This document shows positions 58,020 to 64,000 of a stretch of 64,000 nucleotides of DNA, in pieces. The position numbers and the translations under genes are program-made. How positions within the stretch are numbered: the stretch's first letter is position 1; every line of letters begins with the position of its first letter. The notes under the pieces are model-generated. The model was given only the letters and a program-made list of their open reading frames with translations, made no database searches and was not told where the DNA came from. The stretch is from Trileptium ribeirensis. Lineage: Eukaryota; Nematoda; Enoplea; Enoplida; Thoracostomopsidae. The stretch spans positions 51,970 through 115,969 of the forward strand of contig JASANE010018279.1 of the NCBI GenBank assembly GCA_030248225.1, read 5' to 3'.

Positions 58020-61000
58020 AGCTTAGGAGCTCGGATTTCATGAGAAAATCGGGGCTAAAATCACAGATGGTCAACTTCCGAGTACTCGGAGGGTTCAAAT
58101 TTGATGTCGGCAAATCTAATTGAAGCCGACTCTCTCTAAGGACATCGACGGCTTACGGTAAGCTGTCAAATTCAAATTTTCGGAAGTGTTCCCAATTGGA
58201 CGGGCGTGGAAGACTGAAAAAAGTGGGCGACCGACAACGAATGACGATTGGGTGGCGACAAAATCACCATCCTTAACTACAGGCGAAAATTTCGAGGTTA
58301 CGACCAACGCGTCGAATCATGGAATCAGTTGGACTTCGACAGCGCGGAGTTCGGTCGACTTTACTGACCGGCCCCGACGCATTGATTATTGTTCGCGGTT
58401 TTCATTCGGCTCTGTTATTATTCTTCTCGCTTTTTGCTTTGGATCGACTCGATGGACTGAGGATTTTCCGCGAAGGTACACACCTCGCGAAGGGGGTTCA
58501 GCTGGTGCTGCCCCAGGGATCAACGTTCGTAAGTGCTTGGAGGTTTAGTGGATGCAGGGGTTTAGTTTCCCTGCCGAATGAAGAGTAACAGGCCATTCGT
58601 TTAGGTATCTCATGAACGTAGCGCGTCTCTCGCCCCTAGGTAGAATTATTCGCGTTCGGGTTTCGCCCAGCCCGTCCCCTCAGGAAAGTTACGCACAAAC
58701 TTAACTGGAATCAACTTTTAGAATCGAGTTCCGATGCAAGAGGCATTAAGCGATTTGGGATTCACCCGTACAGAGCACTGTGAGGACTAGTCAACCAAGT
58801 CGAAGTCTTTCTGGTTCCCCGTGGTCATAGGTAAGACAAATCAAAATGGACGCTTCTCGTCCAGGTTTTACATGACTTGCTGCTTTTGAGCTAGGATTGT
58901 CGAATATTCCTGAGCCGACCACGGTAAAATTTTCTTGAACGTGCACGCCACAATATAGGGGCTTGTTCAATGATTGGTTTTGATGGTTTTTGTTCAATGC
59001 TTATGCCGCGTTTGAGCTTGGACAGAAACGCAGATTAGGCACGGAGCATAAGTCTTCGTCGGGCTTTAGGAAGCCCTTAAAATTTCTTTTATTCTACTGA
59101 GCTAAGAAAATTTGGGTTCACAAAAAACGAAACAAATTCTAGGTACGCCAGCTTGAGCTTAAGGTGTTTGCTGTGTATACGGAATGCTGTTTGGGAGTCG
59201 TCTTGATTTGAGTATTCGACGCTGGTTTTAGAGCGCTTAGATGAATCCGGTATGCATTTCATACGAACACAAACCTTACCAGGACGACTGACCGGAGAAA
59301 ATACTAGGTGACTCTCCTGACCCCCGTATGATTGAAAAAGGACCTAGGGGAACAAGGCCCCTAGCCCTTCAAAATTTCGCCGACCCCGATTATTTTTGTG
59401 GTAATGCACCAATTTCAGGACCCAAAAGACTTCCGTAAGGACACAATTAGGTTTACCAGTGTTCGCCACTGTACACTGACATGGTCTTCTCTTGAGACCA
59501 ATGTCCAAAATAAACATCTTTGAATAAACTGATAGTGGGCCCTCGTGCCATAGCCGGTTCGTGTTCCTGCGAAAAAGGCCCTTCGTGTTCCCGCCGCCAA
59601 AAATGGAAAACATTTAATTCCCCCCGATAAAGAAAATTAGCGGACTCGCTCTGACCATTTAGACCCCAAACCGAGCGAGCGCAAAACCCCGATTTTTCTT
59701 TGGAGTGAGCTGATCGCTGAGTTTAGTTTTCTTTCGTTTTATCTCGGTTTGCCCGTTAGGCTATGTACTATATAGGCCCAGATTGAATTTTTCCACAGTG
59801 CAGTGCTTGCCATTTTTATTTTTCCAGTATCATGAGTTGATCCTGCACGGGGCATTTAAGCCCGCTGCAGAATCTTCAGTTCTAACCAGTCAGCCATAGG
59901 AACACAAAAACATCGACTATTATGTCGATGATAACTCAACTACATTACAGTGCAATTGAGGCACTGCAACGTTGCAGTGTATAGTAAAAGAACACAAATA
60001 GAGAGAGGCAACGCGAAAACGCAACGAGACAAGAAAAGACGCAGATGCATCCGAGGCTGATCGCCCCTGGCCCGACTGTTCGAAACGGCCCCAAGAATAA
60101 AAGATAAGGCCAAGTCACCCCTCAACTAGGTGCGCCCAGTCTGTAAAACGTGCCCCCCACTGTGCCCCTAGTGAGACTACGGCGGAGGAAGTATATTCAA
60201 GATAGGCAACTGGGCTCGACCCTGGGGGCGGCTTCGAAAGTTGCCTAGAAGGGCGTATCATGCCATTTAGCACTACGACCGCGTTCCCCGGCCTAAATCT
60301 GATGGATTATTCCACCCCCCCATTCTACTAGTGCTCCTCTTTCGGTCAATCGTACGGTTAAGTAGACAAAAAATAGCCCGAGGCAACACATTGAGTCAAC
60401 GTGTAGACGTCACGGCAAGCGAGTCGCTAGGGCAAGTCAATCGGCACCGCGAAAGTGTTATTTCACCGATATTTCCTTGAGTACCCGCTAGGCCTTGTTC
60501 CGATGTTGTTATAGTAGAGCTCGCCTAGTCAAGTTCTGTCGCTGCTTTACCCCTAACCCCGCCTAATGTCCGTCGCCGCGTGCAAGAGATAATCGTTTTG
60601 AGAAGCACGCTAAGGAGCATCTTCTGAAGCACTCTAGGGCCCCTGCTTCATGCGCCCCATAGCTGAAGCATCGCTAGCGTTAAGATGAAGCAGGGATAAC
60701 CGCCCCTAGTTCGCACGCTCTGCCTTTGCTTCCATTTGGAACGTACGGTTCCCCCTTAGTCTAGTGAACCGAAGCGACCGCTGCGAGCTACTTTTAGGCT
60801 TCCCCAAGTGAACTCACTTAGTCTGCCCCTGTAGTTGTTCGGAAACACTCGTCCCATCAATAAACTTTGAATACGTAAATAAACTTTGTATCGTGAGCAC
60901 GAAGTCCAGGTTTATTTCACACCGAGACGATAGGAGTTCGCTCATCTGTCCGCACGGACGAGCAGGTACTGCCCGTCACGGCTTGGGGGACGAGAATGTC

Positions 61001-61677
61001 ACAAGCCCTGACGAGCATGGCCTTCTAACTTATTTATTTCGTTTAGCTACTGGATCCAAGGAGTAAAATAATGGGATCACTCCCGCAAAATTTAACTCGT
61101 TAACGACGATAACTCGAAAAGTTCACTAGGAATTTACTCTATTTACATCGATATAGAAATTATTAAGGGAGCAGACCACGCCATTGATAATCCGACGTTA
61201 AACTTCCAGGGCCTGTCGGAGCCCTGTGGGGGCCACAAGGGCTACAATGCTCTAGCACGGAGCATACCAAGATCTTGATTAGGTAAATCAACTTGAGCCT
61301 CAAATTACTAAGGACATTTTCATCTTGTATTCTAACATTTAACACAACTAATTAGAACTAAACAACTTCCGATGAGTTTAGGATAGGGAATAGCGGCTAG
61401 GCTCCATGACCTGTGAGCAGGTGTCGGTGCTAGCCTCCCTGGGGGACCTCAGAAATCATACCAGAAACAAGACACGTGCGCAACCAATCGGGCGGGGTCC
61501 GAAAACACCCCGTGAAGCGCGCCTGCGGCCTGCTTAGCTCCGTAGCTTCTTGGGTCTGACCAAGAATAGGGTCAAAATTTTTAGCATTCGCGGTCCGCCC
61601 TTGAGGTTACGATAGCCGGGGTCGTATGAGCATGGTGTTAGGAAGTTGCGCCATTCATCTGCGTCACCGTTATCACA
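58020..61677 (+). mobile_element. 5' LTR (3' part) of a related long-LTR element; left edge unresolved
   Basis: From about 58020 it follows the solo LTR collinearly: the CACAGATGGTC...GGAGGGTTCAAATTTGATG block, the GACCACGGG and GGGCTTTAGGAAGCCC blocks, the CCAATCGGGCGGGG box, and an end of GCGTCACCGTTATCACA at 61677. It is clearly more diverged than the 40.8-53.4 kb copies are from each other. Upstream of 58020 I lose the homology and find no TGTAAC start, so either the LTR is shorter in this subfamily or its left part differs. Confidence 0.7.
61484..61497 (+). promoter_or_regulatory. CCAAT/GC box of this LTR
   Basis: CCAATCGGGCGGGG, identical to the copies in the other two long LTRs although the flanks have diverged. 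It lies 180 bp before the LTR end. Confidence 0.45.
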
Positions 61678-61682
61678 TCGCA

Positions 61683-61700
61683 TGGGGGCTACGCCGTGAG
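61683..61700 (+). promoter_or_regulatory. Candidate primer-binding site
   Basis: TGGGGGCT begins 6 bases after the LTR end. Its first eight bases match the start of a tRNA-Pro-type primer-binding site; the match weakens after that. Assigned by position and partial sequence. Confidence 0.4.
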
Positions 61701-63079
61701 GCGTAAAATTTTCGTTCAACCCCGCGTCGTAGGTTTAAATTTTCCGTCTAACCCACACGTCGCGAGGCGACTGTTTTGTTTCGATGACCTGCAAAGATGA
61801 CAAACGCTCCTGAGAACTCGGGAATTTTTTCACACCTTACGCAGCGTGAACAAGCTTTAAGGGAGTCAAATTTCTATATTTTCGGGATCCCCTCGCATCT
61901 GGAGTGTTATATCTGGTTCGTGATTCGCACTTACTTGAATGTACTGTAACCTCTTGTGTGACATGTTTATATCTGTGCCCCTTGTTACTTTGAACAATCG
62001 GCCTTGCTGTATACTGTTTATTCGGACTCTAACCTAATGGCAATGGCGTATGAACTAACCTTGTACGTACGTAGTGACGGGCGCATTTTCAGGAATTGCT
62101 TATTAGTTAACTGTCTAACTTTAACTAGCTATTTAGTTAACTCATTATCAACCGTATACTTAATTCGATTCGTCCTAATACTTTGCGTTATTGACTGATA
62201 TGGATCGATACTATTTTGCGTTATTGGCTGATTTGGATCGATACTATTTTGCGTTATTAACTGATTTGGATCGACACTATTTTGCGTTACTGACTGATTT
62301 GGATCGACACTATTTTGCGTTACTGACTGATTTGGATCGATACTATTTTGCGATATCGACTGATTTGGATCGATACTATTTTACGTTATTAACTGATTTG
62401 GATCGACTCTATTACGCGTTGCTGACTGATTTGGACCGACGCTATAGCAATTCTTCATCGAAACTACTGCCTCGACGTTGGATTTTGTCGGACATCTGAA
62501 TACCTGCTAAGCTCATCGTGAATTTTGCCTGCGTACGTTCGGTGCAACGGTTTGGTTCGTCGTTATTGTCGCTGGTCAATTGAACACATACGCTGCCTGG
62601 CTCGTCGACAACGCGCTGCGGTACGGTACAACGATTGGACACTGCCCAAGAAGAGCGATTGAAAATCCTGTGTTGGACATTGTAAATATTTATATTTTTG
62701 TTTTGTGTGTTTCCTTGGACTGTTTTAACCTTTGTGACCGTTTACATTTAATTTTACTGTGAGTGGCGGAACGTGCTGTGGTCATTTACTTGTACAAGGA
62801 CGGTAACTACACTGTTTTGCAAAGCAGGACTGTTGGGTTGTCTTGATATTAGAAGAGTACAAGCTTTGGGAACTAAAGTGGTAGTCAGTGCAAGATTTTG
62901 CAGTATTTGATATTTGGTAGTGATAACTTCTGCGCACGTGATCAATTCATATTCGAGCGCACACCGATATCAACCGCATTCAATAGCCTATACCCTAACT
63001 ATTGCCCTTATCGCTAACTTGAGATACCTGTTTTGTCTACCCAAACCTACATTAGTGTTGAGCAGCTGTGATTAAGACG
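61701..63079 (+). other. 5' leader of the retroelement
   Basis: About 1.4 kb between the primer-binding site and gag, without a long ORF except the repeat-encoded frame at 62191-62499. Confidence 0.6.
62163..62450 (+). repeat. 33-bp minisatellite in the leader, about 8.5 copies
   Basis: The unit begins TGATTTGGATCGATACTATT and continues TTGCGTTATTAAC. Because 33 is eleven codons, the array reads as an open frame with the repeated peptide YYFALLTDLDR (62191-62499). It sits about 600 bp upstream of gag; whether it is translated is unknown. Confidence 0.93.
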
Positions 63080-64000
63080 ATGGATTCTAACGCCAATCAC
63101 AATGGAGACTTGGAAAATGGTGACTTTTTCGGCGCTATGGACGGATCGATGGAGGACACTGGACGTGCTAGGTCTCGACCGACCGCTGGCTCTGGGGAGC
63201 GACCACTAACGCCCCCACCACCTCGGCCCACCGGACATTTGCGTCGTGGAGAAATTGCTGAATCGCTCGGTTCGGACATGAACGCTGCGAATGCTATTCT
63301 TCAAAACTTAACTACCCAGCCTACTGGTCCTCCGATGATACCGTTAAGGGATATGCCAATTTTTGACGGGAAACCAGGAGGTCAGGATTTTGAGGACTGG
63401 GTTCGGATGTACAATCTTCTCGCCAACGCCAATGGTTGGGACGATCGCCGAAAATTGATTTGTGTACCAGCTCTCTTGCGTGGACCGGCAAGGGAGGCTT
63501 TTGAGGGCCTGCCACCGGGAAAACGCCAGAGTTTTCTAGGATTAGTGGCCAATCTCCGTTTTCTGTTTTCGTCTTCTCGTCGACTTGAGAAATCATTGTC
63601 AGGACTTTGCACTCGGCAACAGGGCGCAAAAGAGCCAGTCGCTATGTATGGTCTGGACCTGCAAAAGTTGTGTGATCGTTCCTTCCCCGATATGGAGGAT
63701 GAGCCAAGGGACACCATGCTTCGTATGTTTTTCCAGAGGGGTCTACGACCTGCGGTGCGCAGGCAAGTCCTTAACCTGATCCATGAGTGCGAGACATTTC
63801 GGGATACTGTAGGTGTTGCTAAGCGGTATGAAGATGCTAATGCTGCCTGCCCCGACCCACACTCTTCGGTTACTAGTAAGCCCCGTACTAAAGCAGTGAA
63901 CTCGCTCCTTGAGGAAGGAGGCGAAGGTCTGATCACACAACTGCAGACTATGATAGAGGAACACCGCAAAGCGAATAATAGTAATAGCGACACGATTAGT
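63080..64000 (+). CDS. gag: Gag of a Ty3/gypsy-type LTR retrotransposon, 5' part
   Basis: ATG at 63080 opens 307 codons with no stop up to the window end. The first 80 residues are acidic then Pro/Arg-rich. The capsid-type core follows: MPIFDGKPGGQDFEDWVRMY, LICVPALLRGPAREAFEGLP and a helical region with LQKLCDRSFPDMEDE and MLRMFFQRGLRPAVRRQV, the usual layout of the retrotransposon gag domain (F-x-G...W...L-x-G-x-A). Gag assembles the particle that packages the element RNA. The nucleocapsid zinc knuckle, protease and pol would lie beyond 64000. The open frame and the upstream LTR, primer-binding site and leader in the right order make this a possibly intact copy. Confidence 0.88.
   Translation, partial: MDSNANHNGDLENGDFFGAMDGSMEDTGRARSRPTAGSGERPLTPPPPRPTGHLRRGEIAESLGSDMNAANAILQNLTTQPTGPPMIPLRDMPIFDGKPGGQDFEDWVRMYNLLANANGWDDRRKLICVPALLRGPAREAFEGLPPGKRQSFLGLVANLRFLFSSSRRLEKSLSGLCTRQQGAKEPVAMYGLDLQKLCDRSFPDMEDEPRDTMLRMFFQRGLRPAVRRQVLNLIHECETFRDTVGVAKRYEDANAACPDPHSSVTSKPRTKAVNSLLEEGGEGLITQLQTMIEEHRKANNSNSDTIS

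Overview
The window looks like repeat-rich nuclear DNA of a metazoan. There are spliced exons with GT/AG borders, Ty3/gypsy-type LTR retrotransposons, large terminal-inverted-repeat elements, minisatellites and microsatellites, and no dense prokaryotic-style gene packing. I cannot name the species. Most of the sequence is mobile DNA of different ages, nested in one another; host coding sequence is sparse.

Layout. 1-5.1 kb (minus): a broken gene for a large protein with a DEDDy-type 3'-5' exonuclease domain, a Cys/His zinc cluster and a coiled coil. 5.396-9.861 kb: foldback element A. 10.06-10.99 kb (minus): a decayed Ty3/gypsy integrase end with a degenerate PHD finger. 13.842-23.759 kb (plus): a solo LTR of about 6.5 kb with a GTTA target duplication, split by foldback element B (16.412-19.811 kb). 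24.090-30.535 kb: foldback element C. 30.5-37 kb: host-like AT-rich DNA with a two-exon gene for a small secreted-looking protein (33.026-34.511 kb) and two weaker exon candidates. 37.03-40.8 kb: remnants of two other LTR elements. 40.827-53.365 kb (minus): one LTR retrotransposon insertion with an ATTA target duplication, a 6.05 kb 3' LTR, a heavily deleted 5' LTR, and an internal part holding the integrase C-terminus with a long disordered tail, a NADAR-domain ORF and an SGNH-like ORF. 53.4-57.6 kb: AT-rich host-like DNA with a (TA)n tract and an array of five related hairpins. About 58.0-64.0 kb (plus): a 5' LTR of the same broad LTR family, a candidate primer-binding site, a 33-bp leader minisatellite and an open gag that runs off the window.

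Two systems stand out. First, elements A, B and C share one plan: 3-bp target duplications (TAA, TTA, TTG), the octamer TTCACAGA exactly 7 bp inside each terminus, an outer block of element-specific palindromic repeats, then a mirrored minisatellite common to all three (unit about CAGTTTGATATTGGTGCCCC), around a non-coding core. They look like non-autonomous members of one DNA-transposon lineage. Second, the LTR family carries a NADAR (YbiA-like N-glycosidase fold) plus SGNH-like coding block downstream of pol, in the position of a retroviral env, and has unusually long LTRs of about 6 kb.
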